Source: JADKIH01 sp031417395 (lineage in GTDB: Bacteria > Bacteroidota > Bacteroidia > AKYH767-A > 2013-40CM-41-45). Taken from it: DNA of 64,000 nucleotides. The stretch covers positions 18,481 through 82,480 of the forward strand of contig JANOVM010000061.1 in the NCBI GenBank assembly GCA_031417395.1. The letters run 5' to 3'. Made by a program: the position numbers and the translations under genes. Below, in pieces: positions 32,073-41,079 of the stretch. Under the pieces are notes generated by a model. It did not search any database, was not told the DNA's origin, and saw only the letters and a program-made list of their open reading frames with translations. Position 1 is the stretch's first letter; each line of letters opens with the position of its first letter.

Positions 32073-33957
32073 TTATTCCCGGCAGAATTATTTTTCCATG
32101 TTTTTTCAATTCTCTTTCCTTTATCATTTCATAAATAACTGGAGTTACCAACAAAACATAAATTGTAGAAGTGATAACACCTCCAATTAATGGAATGGTG
32201 ATTGGCAGCATTACATCGCTGCCAGTTCCAGTTGACCAGAGTATGGGTACTAATCCAAAGAGTGAAACTGAAACGGTCATTAGTTTTGGTCGTAATCGTT
32301 GCACCGCACCATCCATAATGTACTTGCGCAAATCATCTTTAGTAATAGTTGATGATGAATTGCCTTTGTCTTTCACTAATTTCTCCATGTATTCATTAAG
32401 ATAAATCACCATAAGCATAGCGGTTTCAACTGCCACACCAAACAGGGCGATGAAACCAACGGCTACAGCTACGGATAAATTCACCCCATAGAAATAAACC
32501 ATATACACTCCACCTATCAATGCAAATGGTACGGTTATTAAAATGAATAATGCTTCTTTCAATGATTTGAATGTGAAATAGAGTACCATGAAAATGATTA
32601 GGAGAACGATTGGCATTATCAACCTCAGTGTTTTATTTGCACGAATCTGATTCTCCCATTGCCCACTCCATTCAAGGTTATAACCCTTGGGGAGTTTTGA
32701 AAACAAATTATTCAATTTTTCCTGTGCTTCTTTCACGGTACTTCCTAAATCCCGGTCACGCACATTGAACAAAACCGTTCCTCGCAGCATGGCATTTTCT
32801 GAATTTATCATTGGAGGACCTTCTGAGATTTTTACATCAGCTACAACGGATAGTGGAATAGTTCCGTAGTTAATCGTCTTCACAGGAATCTGACGAATGG
32901 CTTCCAGGCTATTCCTGTAATCCTGCGCAAATCGGGCATTAACGGTGAAGCGCTCTCTTCCTTCAATCGTTGTAGTGAGATTCATTCCGCCCAAAGCAGT
33001 TTCAACATACATGTTTACATCATCTACACTCAAACCGTATTTCCCTATTTCGTCTTTCTTTATTGTAATGTCAACGTATCTGCCACCGGTTATGGGTTCA
33101 ACATATAAATCTTTGATTCCATTAATTCCCTGTAATTCATTTTTCATTCGTGTAGCAAGCGCATAAATTGAATCCAGATTCTGCCCATAAATTTTCAGTC
33201 CCACATCAGTTCTAATTCCTGTTGAAAGCATGTTGATACGATTGATGATGGGCTGAGTGAACCCATTTACCACACCTGGTATTTGCAGCTTTGCATTTAG
33301 TTCGTTGATGATATCGTCTTTCGTAATGCCGGCTCTCCACTCCGACTTAGGTTTTAACAGAATGATTGTTTCAATCATACTGATGGGTGAATTGTCGGTG
33401 GCTGTATTCGCTCTACCAGCTTTTCCAAGTACATTGTGTACTTCAGGAACAGACTTGATAATTTTATCCTGCACCTGCAAAATGCGTTTGACTTCGGAGT
33501 TTGAAACATCGGGAAGTGTTACAGGCATAAAAAGAATAGAACCCTCGTCTAATGGAGGCATGAACTCCGAACCCATTTGATGCATCATAAAACCACCCAC
33601 GATAAGAGCTATCAGGTTTATCGTCAGAACAGTTTTTCTCCAATGCAGACACCATGAAATTATCGGAGTATAAATTCTTTCTAATGTTCTGGTCACCGGA
33701 TTTGCATTCTCAGGCTTCAGTTTTCCTTTCAGAAAAAATGAAATTAAAACCGGTGCAAGTGTGATGGCAAGAAATGCATCGATGATAAGGATAAAGGTTT
33801 TTGTCCATGCTAATGGATGGAATAGTTTTCCTTCAATGCCCGTGAGCAAAAACACAGGTAGAAATGAAGTGATTACTACTATCGTTGAGTAAAACACCCC
33901 CGGTCCAACCTGTTTGGAGGATTTCTCAATTATTTTAAGTCGTTCTTTATTATCCAT
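32059..33957 (-). CDS. C-terminal half of a CusA/CzcA-type RND heavy-metal pump (split gene)
   Basis: A 632-residue protein beginning MDNKERLKIIEKSSKQVGPG, which in intact pumps follows TM4. It contains TM5-TM6 (VVITSFLPVFLLTGIEGKLF, TLAPVLISFFL), TM7, the second periplasmic porter region (GSEFMPPLDEGSILFMPVTL, GKAGRANTATDNSPISMIET) and TM8-TM12. GRAxTATDxxPxSMIET is typical of Cu/Ag-type CusA. The missing N-half lies at 26268-27545, downstream in the same transcription direction. The ATG at 33957 has no array or pump remnant before it. It overlaps the TolC-like gene by 14 bp. Confidence 0.88.
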   Translation of the reverse strand: MDNKERLKIIEKSSKQVGPGVFYSTIVVITSFLPVFLLTGIEGKLFHPLAWTKTFILIIDAFLAITLAPVLISFFLKGKLKPENANPVTRTLERIYTPIISWCLHWRKTVLTINLIALIVGGFMMHQMGSEFMPPLDEGSILFMPVTLPDVSNSEVKRILQVQDKIIKSVPEVHNVLGKAGRANTATDNSPISMIETIILLKPKSEWRAGITKDDIINELNAKLQIPGVVNGFTQPIINRINMLSTGIRTDVGLKIYGQNLDSIYALATRMKNELQGINGIKDLYVEPITGGRYVDITIKKDEIGKYGLSVDDVNMYVETALGGMNLTTTIEGRERFTVNARFAQDYRNSLEAIRQIPVKTINYGTIPLSVVADVKISEGPPMINSENAMLRGTVLFNVRDRDLGSTVKEAQEKLNNLFSKLPKGYNLEWSGQWENQIRANKTLRLIMPIVLLIIFMVLYFTFKSLKEALFILITVPFALIGGVYMVYFYGVNLSVAVAVGFIALFGVAVETAMLMVIYLNEYMEKLVKDKGNSSSTITKDDLRKYIMDGAVQRLRPKLMTVSVSLFGLVPILWSTGTGSDVMLPITIPLIGGVITSTIYVLLVTPVIYEMIKERELKKHGKIILPGINEES

Positions 33958-34088
33958 TTATATCGACTGAAATTTTCCTTTCGATTAACTACTATTACTT
34001 TGTAATTATTAATTGATTTAAATTGGAATAAATACACTTCAAGCTGTCATTCAAAAGAATGCAGCGGCACAAGCAATTACTTCTACGA

Positions 34089-34478
34089 TCAAATACGGAA
34101 AATACGGTTAGTCAAATAAACAGGTTGCTTACATTTAAAGGGTGGTGCATGATAATTTGAAAAATCAAAAAATCCAAACTGTGCAAAACAAGGCTTGTTA
34201 ATTGAAATTAATGTTTGAGTTGAAAGAAGCTTAAAGTTTAACGGATGAGGAGTAATTGTACTCTTAGAAGATTTCTGTGCATCAACAATCTTTACGGATA
34301 GGTGGATATCTTTACAGCAATCGAACGGCATGTCTACCCCACAAGGACATTTGCTCTTGTGCAATGCATTTACCGATATTACTTTTATTTTTTTACCACA
34401 CTTATGCAGATCAAGTGAAATTCCAACGGCAGGAATCAAATAAAGTATAGAGAATAATATGACGGTAAATCTTTTCAA
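34089..34478 (-). CDS. HYC_CC_PP family protein
   Basis: About 129 residues. The signal peptide LKRFTVILFSILYLIPAVGI needs a TTG start at 34476-34478; a longer TTG-started version would add 19 unlikely residues. The Cys pattern LHKCGKK, KCPCG and DCCKDIH and the C-terminal YHAPPFKC fit the HYC_CC_PP family often found upstream of CzcA/CusA operons in this phylum. It is predicted periplasmic and metal-associated by context. It is first in the metal island, 131 bp before the RND C-half. Confidence 0.72.
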   Translation of the reverse strand: MKRFTVILFSILYLIPAVGISLDLHKCGKKIKVISVNALHKSKCPCGVDMPFDCCKDIHLSVKIVDAQKSSKSTITPHPLNFKLLSTQTLISINKPCFAQFGFFDFSNYHAPPFKCKQPVYLTNRIFRI

Positions 34479-34703
34479 TGCTATTTCTTGGTATTCCAAA
34501 GGTAGTTGTTTAATATTATAAAAAAGGTGAGACAATAGATTTGAAATTTACTTGTTCTCCGTATCATCTCAAATCAGAAAGACTCGATTGGATTGGAAAA
34601 AGTTTATTCAAAGGATACCATTTAATCTGCAAATCTTCATTATTTCATTATTTTCAATCGATGTAAAACAAAAAAGCCGATTGGAATATATTATTAACTA
34701 AAA

Positions 34704-34734
34704 GCAAAAAACCCATTGAATATCAATGGGTTAA
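34704..34734 (-). terminator. Intrinsic terminator after tRNA-Gln
   Basis: On the minus strand AACCCATTG, loop ATATT and CAATGGGTT are followed by TTTTGCTTTT. It lies 10 bp beyond the 3' end of the tRNA. Confidence 0.75.
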
Positions 34735-34743
34735 ATTGTTAAG

Positions 34744-34816
34744 TTGACCTACTAGGGCTCGAACCTAGACTCTTCTGAACCAAAATCAGACGTGTTGCCA
34801 GTTACACCATAGGTCA
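34744..34816 (-). tRNA. tRNA-Gln (anticodon TTG)
   Basis: A 73-nt cloverleaf. The acceptor stem TGACCTA pairs with TAGGTCA. The anticodon arm is TCTGA-TTTTGGT-TCAGA with anticodon TTG, and the T arm is CTAGG-TTCGAGC-CCTAG. No CCA is encoded. A TAnnTTTG element lies 12 bp upstream and a terminator follows, so it is a single-gene unit. Confidence 0.95.
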
Positions 34817-34828
34817 TTTTGAGGACGG

Positions 34829-34859
34829 CAAAAATAGAAAGAATTAGCTAATTTGCCAA
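34829..34859 (-). promoter_or_regulatory. Promoter of tRNA-Gln
   Basis: On the minus strand TTG (34859-34857), 20 bp, then TATTTTTG (34836-34829) match the phylum consensus. The tRNA begins 12 bp downstream. Confidence 0.6.
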
Positions 34860-34871
34860 TTAGATGGTAAG

Positions 34872-35648
34872 CTAATTTCTTTTGGCAATCAGGTAGATAT
34901 CCCAGCAGTCATCCAATTTATCTGTTTGTACAAAAAAATCAGCGGTTGTAATATCGGTTGTTTGGTCAACTTTTTCCTTTAGTTTATTCCGCATCAGACT
35001 GGTAATCCAGTTATAAGGCTTTGATAGCCATGCTGAAGGAAGCCAGCGATGCATTTTAAAGATATCAAAGCGCAATATCATCCGTACAAACTTGCCATTC
35101 TCTTCGTAATATTTATTGACTCTTTCATTGCCATTCAATCCGCATAATTCAAAGCTTTTCGTTAGTGAAGAAACTTCCTTTTCCATTTCAGCAAAGGTAT
35201 ACTCATGAATATGAAAAGGATTGCGTGCAAGTGATTTTTTAACGTTGGGTGTTGTAACAAGCAGGTTCCCACCCGGCTTTAAAACGCGAAGACATTCCTT
35301 TATAAATTCCTTACGTGGGTGAATGTGCTCAATGAACTGAAAAGCCGTTATTATGTCATAACTCTGATCTTCAAAAGGCAATGGAGGAATAACTGCATGC
35401 TGAAAGTCAAGGTTTACTATTCTTTTATAGTTCTTTCTATTTTCTTCTATGGTCGTTTTATCGTAATCAATCCCTGTTATCTGTGCTGCTGATCCTGCCA
35501 TCAGAGCCGTTCCATATGCAAGTCCGCAACCAACATCCAAAACCTTTTTTCCCTGTATCAATGGCTTTGCAAACTCGTAAGCAAACTGACACCGCTGGTA
35601 GGTTACATTATTTGAATCGTCGTGATAGGCTCGCTCATGTGAACTCAT
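34872..35648 (-). CDS. Class I SAM-dependent methyltransferase
   Basis: A 258-residue Methyltransf_11-type enzyme. Motif I is VLDVGCGLAYGTALM near residues 36-50, with ITGIDYDKTTIEENR as motif II and SYDIITAFQFIEHI and LRVLKPGGNLLVTTPN as the later motifs. The C-terminal ~100 residues carry no recognisable catalytic domain. It is probably cytoplasmic. The substrate cannot be told; similar proteins in this phylum modify sugars or quinones. It is flanked by the tRNA gene and a terminator, so it is monocistronic. Confidence 0.88.
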   Translation of the reverse strand: MSSHERAYHDDSNNVTYQRCQFAYEFAKPLIQGKKVLDVGCGLAYGTALMAGSAAQITGIDYDKTTIEENRKNYKRIVNLDFQHAVIPPLPFEDQSYDIITAFQFIEHIHPRKEFIKECLRVLKPGGNLLVTTPNVKKSLARNPFHIHEYTFAEMEKEVSSLTKSFELCGLNGNERVNKYYEENGKFVRMILRFDIFKMHRWLPSAWLSKPYNWITSLMRNKLKEKVDQTTDITTADFFVQTDKLDDCWDIYLIAKRN

Positions 35649-35823
35649 ATTGCTTTTTTAGGGATGCGAATTTATGCATTTATTGATTGATTAGCCTACT
35701 TAAAATTTATTGCTTTTAATTATTAAAAAAATTAATGATAGTATAAAAATTGATTTTTATACTATCAAACATATTATAGTTTATTGACTATTAGTAGTAT
35801 ACGAATTAACAGCTGATTCTTTA

Positions 35824-35841
35824 ATCCAATAGCTACCTGAT
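35824..35841. repeat. Intergenic palindrome, degenerate copy 4
   Basis: ATCCAATAGCTACCTGAT followed by TAACGAATTA. The core palindrome has decayed while the 3' flank is identical to copies 1 and 3, which marks it as the same element family. Confidence 0.45.
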
Positions 35842-35884
35842 TAACGAATTATATGAAAACCCAAAACCAACCTTACCAAAATAA

Positions 35885-35911
35885 AAAAAGCCACCCTTTC
35901 GGATGGCCTTC
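35885..35911 (-). terminator. Intrinsic terminator of the T9SS-secreted protein gene
   Basis: On the minus strand GGCCATCC, loop GAAA and GGGTGGC are followed by a run of seven T. It lies about 25 bp after the stop codon of the upstream gene. Confidence 0.8.
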
Positions 35912-35935
35912 ACTTTTGATTATGTATGGGCTTTC

Positions 35936-37096
35936 TTAATGGCTGATTATGAGTCTTGCCGTTTTAATTTCTTTAAGATCGGCAAAGACCTTATAAAAAT
36001 AAATTCCAGCGGGAAACTCATTCGTCCGAATGGCCAAAGGAACTAAAGGATTGTCAACATGTGTTGAATAAACCGTTTTTCCAGTAAGGTCATATAAAGA
36101 AAAACTGACATTCCCGGAACTGACATCTTTAAACTGAATATTTACAAACTCATTAGCGGGTAGCGGATACGTAGTAACGGTAGGCAATACGTTGAACTTA
36201 TTGATGGAAGTAGGATTATTAACAGTTGAAGGAATCATCAGACTTAAATCAACAGAATACAATTGATTTCCTGTACCTGTGTTTTCATCAGTAATATATA
36301 TTTCATTGTTGCTTGAAAAGCTGACACTTTCTTTCTGTGTCCAATTGCCTGCAATAGCAAGAAGGGTATGTTGTCCTCTGAAAAAATCAGCACCGGTGAA
36401 GTTTCTGAATAAATGCATTTGCATATAAGATAGCAGAATTACAGAAGAGCCGTCCGGACTAATGTCTGCAGATGTTATGCGATCACCTGTATAGAAGCTA
36501 TCAACTAACGTTGCAGTATATGTCCCGGGGACATCGGGCAAAGAATACATTTTAGTGTATCCGATTGCAGAACCATTTGCTTTACTGAAAATGTAAAGTT
36601 GTCCCTGAAAATGAAAGAATGCTTCAGCATCAAAATTCATCCATGCAGAAGGAAAACTTGTTTGATCAGGGTAAGTAAATCGGATTTCTTCTGCTGTAAC
36701 TGCATTACTATTAATTCCGGAAGGATAAGGTAGCCTGTATATACGAAGATTGGTGCGGCTATGTAGATTATTACCAAAATCACCTATAAACATGTAGTTT
36801 CTTGCAAAGTCATGAGTCATGTCTTCCCAATCAGTATTAATTGCATTGGAGACCGTTATTGTTTTAGTAACAGTACCATCATTAGCTATGCAGAATATTT
36901 CATTGGGATTTCCCGAATCATTTAAAGACCAAAAAGTAGAGTTTCCTGTATAATCAAGTGCTGAACTTTCAATCAGGCATGGTGACAGATTACCTTTTGT
37001 TATTGTATTCACGGAAATAGCAAAAGTTTGAGCTGTCAACATCATTAACATCAACAAAAACGACATGCTTGAAACCTTCTTGTATAAGTTCCTCAT
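35936..37096 (-). CDS. T9SS-secreted beta-propeller-like protein
   Basis: A 386-residue protein with a signal peptide at ~1-26 (ending TAQTFA). The body resembles SdiA-regulated or 6-bladed propeller sequences: FWSLNDSGNPNEIFCIANDG, NTDWEDMTHD and FIGDFGNNLHSR. The last ~80 residues are a type A sorting domain: TYPLPANEFVNIQF, VSFSLYDLTGKTVYS, GIYFYKVFADL and TARLIIS. That tail directs export by the type IX system and anchoring on the surface. It ends in its own terminator. The enzymatic role, if any, is unknown. Confidence 0.85.
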   Translation of the reverse strand: MRNLYKKVSSMSFLLMLMMLTAQTFAISVNTITKGNLSPCLIESSALDYTGNSTFWSLNDSGNPNEIFCIANDGTVTKTITVSNAINTDWEDMTHDFARNYMFIGDFGNNLHSRTNLRIYRLPYPSGINSNAVTAEEIRFTYPDQTSFPSAWMNFDAEAFFHFQGQLYIFSKANGSAIGYTKMYSLPDVPGTYTATLVDSFYTGDRITSADISPDGSSVILLSYMQMHLFRNFTGADFFRGQHTLLAIAGNWTQKESVSFSSNNEIYITDENTGTGNQLYSVDLSLMIPSTVNNPTSINKFNVLPTVTTYPLPANEFVNIQFKDVSSGNVSFSLYDLTGKTVYSTHVDNPLVPLAIRTNEFPAGIYFYKVFADLKEIKTARLIISH

Positions 37097-37356
37097 TAAT
37101 TTTTTTTTAAATTACGTTTGATGAATTCTGAAACGAATCAGAGAAGCGAAAGTTAATCGCTTGATACTAAAATAATAAGAAGAATTTACACTAATATTAC
37201 AGTGAAGACAAATTGCGTTTTTTAATCAAATACAAAATAAAACATCAAAATAACTGTTTTTAAGGTGCTAATTGAAATTGTCTTCAAATCCCTTCATTTC
37301 CAATACTAATTTCAATAATTTTTTACCTTCGCATCCACTCAATTTTATCCCGAATT

Positions 37357-40300
37357 ATGAATTATCAACGAATAAATAACATTACCGGCTGGATAGTATT
37401 TCTCATTGCCTGTTTTACTTTTATATCTACCATTGAACCAACAGGAAGCTTTTGGGATTGCGGAGAATTTATTGCAACGGCACATAAGCTTGAAGTAGGA
37501 CATCCGCCCGGTGCTCCATTATTTTTAATGCTTGCACGTGTTTTCATTCTTTTTGGTGGATCGGATGTTACCATGTATCCTGTAATGGTAAATATACTCT
37601 CTGCTTTAATGAGCGCTTTCACCGTTCTTTTCCTGTTCTGGACTATAACTGCACTTGCAAAGAAATTTGTCATTGGAAAAGAAGAAGGCACTACTGAAAA
37701 AATAATTGCCATTATGGGTGCCGGTATCGTGGGTGCTTTATCCTATACATTTTCAGATTCATTCTGGTTTTCAGCTGTAGAAGGGGAGGTTTATGCAAGC
37801 TCCTCCTTTTTCACAGCAATTGTATTCTGGGCAATATTAAAATGGGAAAATGTAGCTGATGAACCTCATAACCTGCGTTGGCTGATTTTGATTGCTTACC
37901 TCATGGGATTAAGTATTGGCGTCCACCTTTTGAACCTCTTAACAATTCCGGCCATAGCATTCGTTTATTATCTGCGCTTATACAAACCTACGACCAAAGG
38001 GATTATATATACATCTATCATTAGTGTTCTTGTGCTTGCTTTCATTCAATATGGAATAATCCTTGAAATGATCACATGGGCCGGATCAATTGATTTGTTT
38101 TTTGTAAATTCCCTGGGTATGCCTTTCGGTACAGGTATTATTATATATGGATTAATTATAATTTCTTTTCTTATATGGGGTATACGGTATTCAAAAGCTA
38201 AGAATAAACCTTTGATGAATACTGCATTTCTGTGTGTAATCTTTATACTTATAGGCTATTCTTCTTTTGCTCAAATTGTAATCCGTTCCAATGCAAATAC
38301 TCCTCTTGATGAAAACAATCCGGAAAATGTATTCAGTTTTATTTCTTATTTGAAAAGAGAGCAATACGGTGAACGACCTCTTTTGTATGGACAAAATTAC
38401 AATGCTAAAATCATAAACCAGGAAAATGGGGCTATGAATTATGCTCGTGTTAAAGGAGCGGAAAAATATGTAGAAGCCGGTTTTAAAATCGAGCCTGTTT
38501 ACGAACCCGAAAAGTGTACTGTTTTTCCGCGTATGTGGAGCAGTCAACCAAACCATATTAATGAATATAAAAAGTATGCCAATATAAAGGGCGATCGTAC
38601 TCCGTCATTCGGCGACAACTTTATGTTCTTTTTTACCTATCAGCTTGGAGAAATGTACTGGCGATATTTTATGTGGAATTTTGCCGGCAGACAAAACGAT
38701 ATACAAGGTCCGGGTGGAATAGTTCGCGGAAACTGGATGTCAGGTATTAAATTCATTGACGAAATGCGCCTTGGCCCTCAGGATAAAATTCCGCAAAGCC
38801 TACTTCAAAACAAAGCAAGAAATTTATTTTACATGCTCCCTTTTCTGCTCGGAATTATTGGATTGATTTACCATTATTCCAGGGACAAACACGATGCCTT
38901 GATTGTTATGATGCTATTCTTCTTTACAGGAATTGCCATTGTCATTTACCTGAATGGTACACCGCAGCAGCCGCGTGAAAGGGATTATGCTTATGCAGGT
39001 TCATATTATGCTTTTGCCATCTGGATTGGATTCAGTGTGCTTTCGCTCTATGAACTTTTAAAGAAAAAAATTTCCGGTACTACTGCAGCAATTGCTGTAA
39101 CACTTCTTTGTCTTTTTGTTCCCGGAATGATGGCAAAAGCGGGTTGGAATGACCATAGTCGTGCTCACCGTTACACATCGCGTGATTTCGCTTCTGACTA
39201 CCTGAATTCCTGCGAACGCAATGCAATCATTTTTACGAATGGTGATAACGATACCTTCCCTCTTTGGTATGCTCAGGAAGTTGAAAATATACGTACAGAT
39301 GTTAGAGTAGTAAATTTAAGTCTACTTAACACTGACTGGTATATTGATCAGCTCAAGCGGAAATATTATGACTCTGAACCTATTGAACTTTCCTGGTCAA
39401 CCGATAAATATAATCTCGGAAAAAGAGATTACATTCCTTTCTACGACCGCGGAATGAAAACAGCCGTTGAACTTAAAGAACTAATTGACTTTATGGGCAG
39501 CGATGACCCACAGGCAAAAGCACGCACGAACAGCGGTGAAGACATCAATTACTTCCCAACGAAAATGCTAAAATTCACTGTTAATCCGGAAGAAGTTTTA
39601 AAGAATGGTGTAGTTTCTCAAGAGAATGCCGACAAAATTGTTAAAACAATGGAGTGGTCCATTGAAAGCAATTACCTCATGAAAAACAGTCTTATAATTC
39701 TTAATATCATCGCTAACAATAAATGGAAGCGCCCGATATATTTTGCAACCACTGTGGGTTCTGAAAATTATCTTAACCTCGAATCTTATTTCCAGCTTGA
39801 AGGTCTTGCATACAGGTTAGTTCCCATTCGTACAGAAGCAAAAAACGAAATCGTTTCCGGCCGTGTTGAGACAGGACTAATGTATAATAACATCATGAAT
39901 AAGTTCAAGTTTGGAAATATGAACGACGAACGTGTTTATCTGGATGAAAACAATATTCGAATGACAACCAATTTCAGAATAAACTTTTCACGCCTTGCCG
40001 AAGAACTTCTTAACGAAGGTCGTCGTGATTCGGCCATTAAAGTTTTGGATAAGTGTGTTTATGAAATGCCCGACAAAACAGTACCATACAATTATTTCAT
40101 GTCCAGAATTGCTGAATTGTATTACCAGTCTGCCGGTGTATTAAACAGACCTGACTCTCTTCAGTCAAATGATACAGAGTTGAACAAGAAAAACGAACTG
40201 GTGTCAAAAGGAAATGCTATTTCACAGCGCCTTATGGAAATTTATGCCGACAACATGAATTATTATATAAGTCTCAAAGGGACAAAATATTATAAACTTG

Positions 40301-40434
40301 TTGAACCGGAAATGAACCAGGCAATGTATATTCTTCAGGCAACTACCAATATCCTTAAACAAACAAATCAAAAGGATCTTGCCGATAAAGCTGAAAAGCA
40401 ATTTATGGAGATCGCTCAAAAAGCGGGAATGTAA
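37357..40434 (+). CDS. DUF2723/GT117-family membrane glycosyltransferase
   Basis: A 1025-residue polytopic protein of the DUF2723 family, related to TMEM260 and classed as GT117. Its defining N-terminal motif is SFWDCGEFIATAHKLEVGHP then PGAPLF near residues 30-55, in the first external loop; the Asp/Glu there are the likely catalytic acids. About a dozen membrane helices fill residues 10-600. The soluble C-terminus (~620-1025, NAIIFTNGDNDTFPLWYAQE) is family-typical. Related proteins mannosylate or otherwise O-glycosylate exported proteins. It is followed within 1 bp by a polysaccharide deacetylase gene. Confidence 0.9.
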   Translation: MNYQRINNITGWIVFLIACFTFISTIEPTGSFWDCGEFIATAHKLEVGHPPGAPLFLMLARVFILFGGSDVTMYPVMVNILSALMSAFTVLFLFWTITALAKKFVIGKEEGTTEKIIAIMGAGIVGALSYTFSDSFWFSAVEGEVYASSSFFTAIVFWAILKWENVADEPHNLRWLILIAYLMGLSIGVHLLNLLTIPAIAFVYYLRLYKPTTKGIIYTSIISVLVLAFIQYGIILEMITWAGSIDLFFVNSLGMPFGTGIIIYGLIIISFLIWGIRYSKAKNKPLMNTAFLCVIFILIGYSSFAQIVIRSNANTPLDENNPENVFSFISYLKREQYGERPLLYGQNYNAKIINQENGAMNYARVKGAEKYVEAGFKIEPVYEPEKCTVFPRMWSSQPNHINEYKKYANIKGDRTPSFGDNFMFFFTYQLGEMYWRYFMWNFAGRQNDIQGPGGIVRGNWMSGIKFIDEMRLGPQDKIPQSLLQNKARNLFYMLPFLLGIIGLIYHYSRDKHDALIVMMLFFFTGIAIVIYLNGTPQQPRERDYAYAGSYYAFAIWIGFSVLSLYELLKKKISGTTAAIAVTLLCLFVPGMMAKAGWNDHSRAHRYTSRDFASDYLNSCERNAIIFTNGDNDTFPLWYAQEVENIRTDVRVVNLSLLNTDWYIDQLKRKYYDSEPIELSWSTDKYNLGKRDYIPFYDRGMKTAVELKELIDFMGSDDPQAKARTNSGEDINYFPTKMLKFTVNPEEVLKNGVVSQENADKIVKTMEWSIESNYLMKNSLIILNIIANNKWKRPIYFATTVGSENYLNLESYFQLEGLAYRLVPIRTEAKNEIVSGRVETGLMYNNIMNKFKFGNMNDERVYLDENNIRMTTNFRINFSRLAEELLNEGRRDSAIKVLDKCVYEMPDKTVPYNYFMSRIAELYYQSAGVLNRPDSLQSNDTELNKKNELVSKGNAISQRLMEIYADNMNYYISLKGTKYYKLVEPEMNQAMYILQATTNILKQTNQKDLADKAEKQFMEIAQKAGM

Positions 40435-40435
40435 A

Positions 40436-41038
40436 TTGTTATTGCTTTTTGAACATATTTATCCTTCGTTAACATGGAAAATGGACCGTAAGGATAAAGT
40501 TCTGTATTTGACTTTTGATGATGGCCCTATTCCCGAAGTCACACCTTGGGTGCTAGAAACTTTAAACAAGTTTAATGCTAAAGCTACCTTTTTTTGCATT
40601 GGACAGAATGCAGAAAAATATCCTGAAATTTTAAAAAACATCCTTGATGCCGGGCATTCTGTAGGTAATCATACAATGCAACATTTAAACGGATGGAAAA
40701 GTTCTTGCAAGGAATATTCTCAAGATGTGATGGAGTGTAAAAAATTTATATACTCATCCCTTTTCCGGCCTCCCTATGGTAAAATTAAAATTTCTCAAGT
40801 GAGGGCTCTAAAAAAAGAATTCAAAATCATCATGTGGGATGTTTTAAGTAAAGATTATGACCGTTCCTTAAATGGTGATGCTTGCTTTGAACAAATTAAA
40901 CGAAAAAGCAGGAATGGGTCTATCATTGTATTTCATGACAGCGTTAAAGCCGAAGAAAGGCTTCGTTTTGCTTTGCCGGAAACACTTAAATACTTCTCTC
41001 AATCCGGATTTGAATTTAAAGCGATTTCTCCAAGCTGA
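40436..41038 (+). CDS. Polysaccharide deacetylase (NodB-like) family protein
   Basis: About 200 residues. NodB motif 1 is LTFDDGP with the catalytic and metal-binding Asp pair, motif 2 is SVGNHTMQH with the two metal-binding His, and motif 3 is FRPPYGK. The end has IVFHDSVKAEERL. The start is uncertain: TTG at 40436, just after the upstream stop, keeps the family-typical HIYPSLTWKMDRKDKVLYLT, whereas the ATG at 40481 would drop part of it. No signal peptide is evident. It removes N-acetyl groups from a sugar polymer; the substrate is unknown. It is probably co-transcribed with the GT117 gene. Confidence 0.88.
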   Translation: MLLLFEHIYPSLTWKMDRKDKVLYLTFDDGPIPEVTPWVLETLNKFNAKATFFCIGQNAEKYPEILKNILDAGHSVGNHTMQHLNGWKSSCKEYSQDVMECKKFIYSSLFRPPYGKIKISQVRALKKEFKIIMWDVLSKDYDRSLNGDACFEQIKRKSRNGSIIVFHDSVKAEERLRFALPETLKYFSQSGFEFKAISPS

Positions 41039-41079
41039 TTCACCAATCGTTGATTTTGTAAGTATCTTTACTCCCTGAT

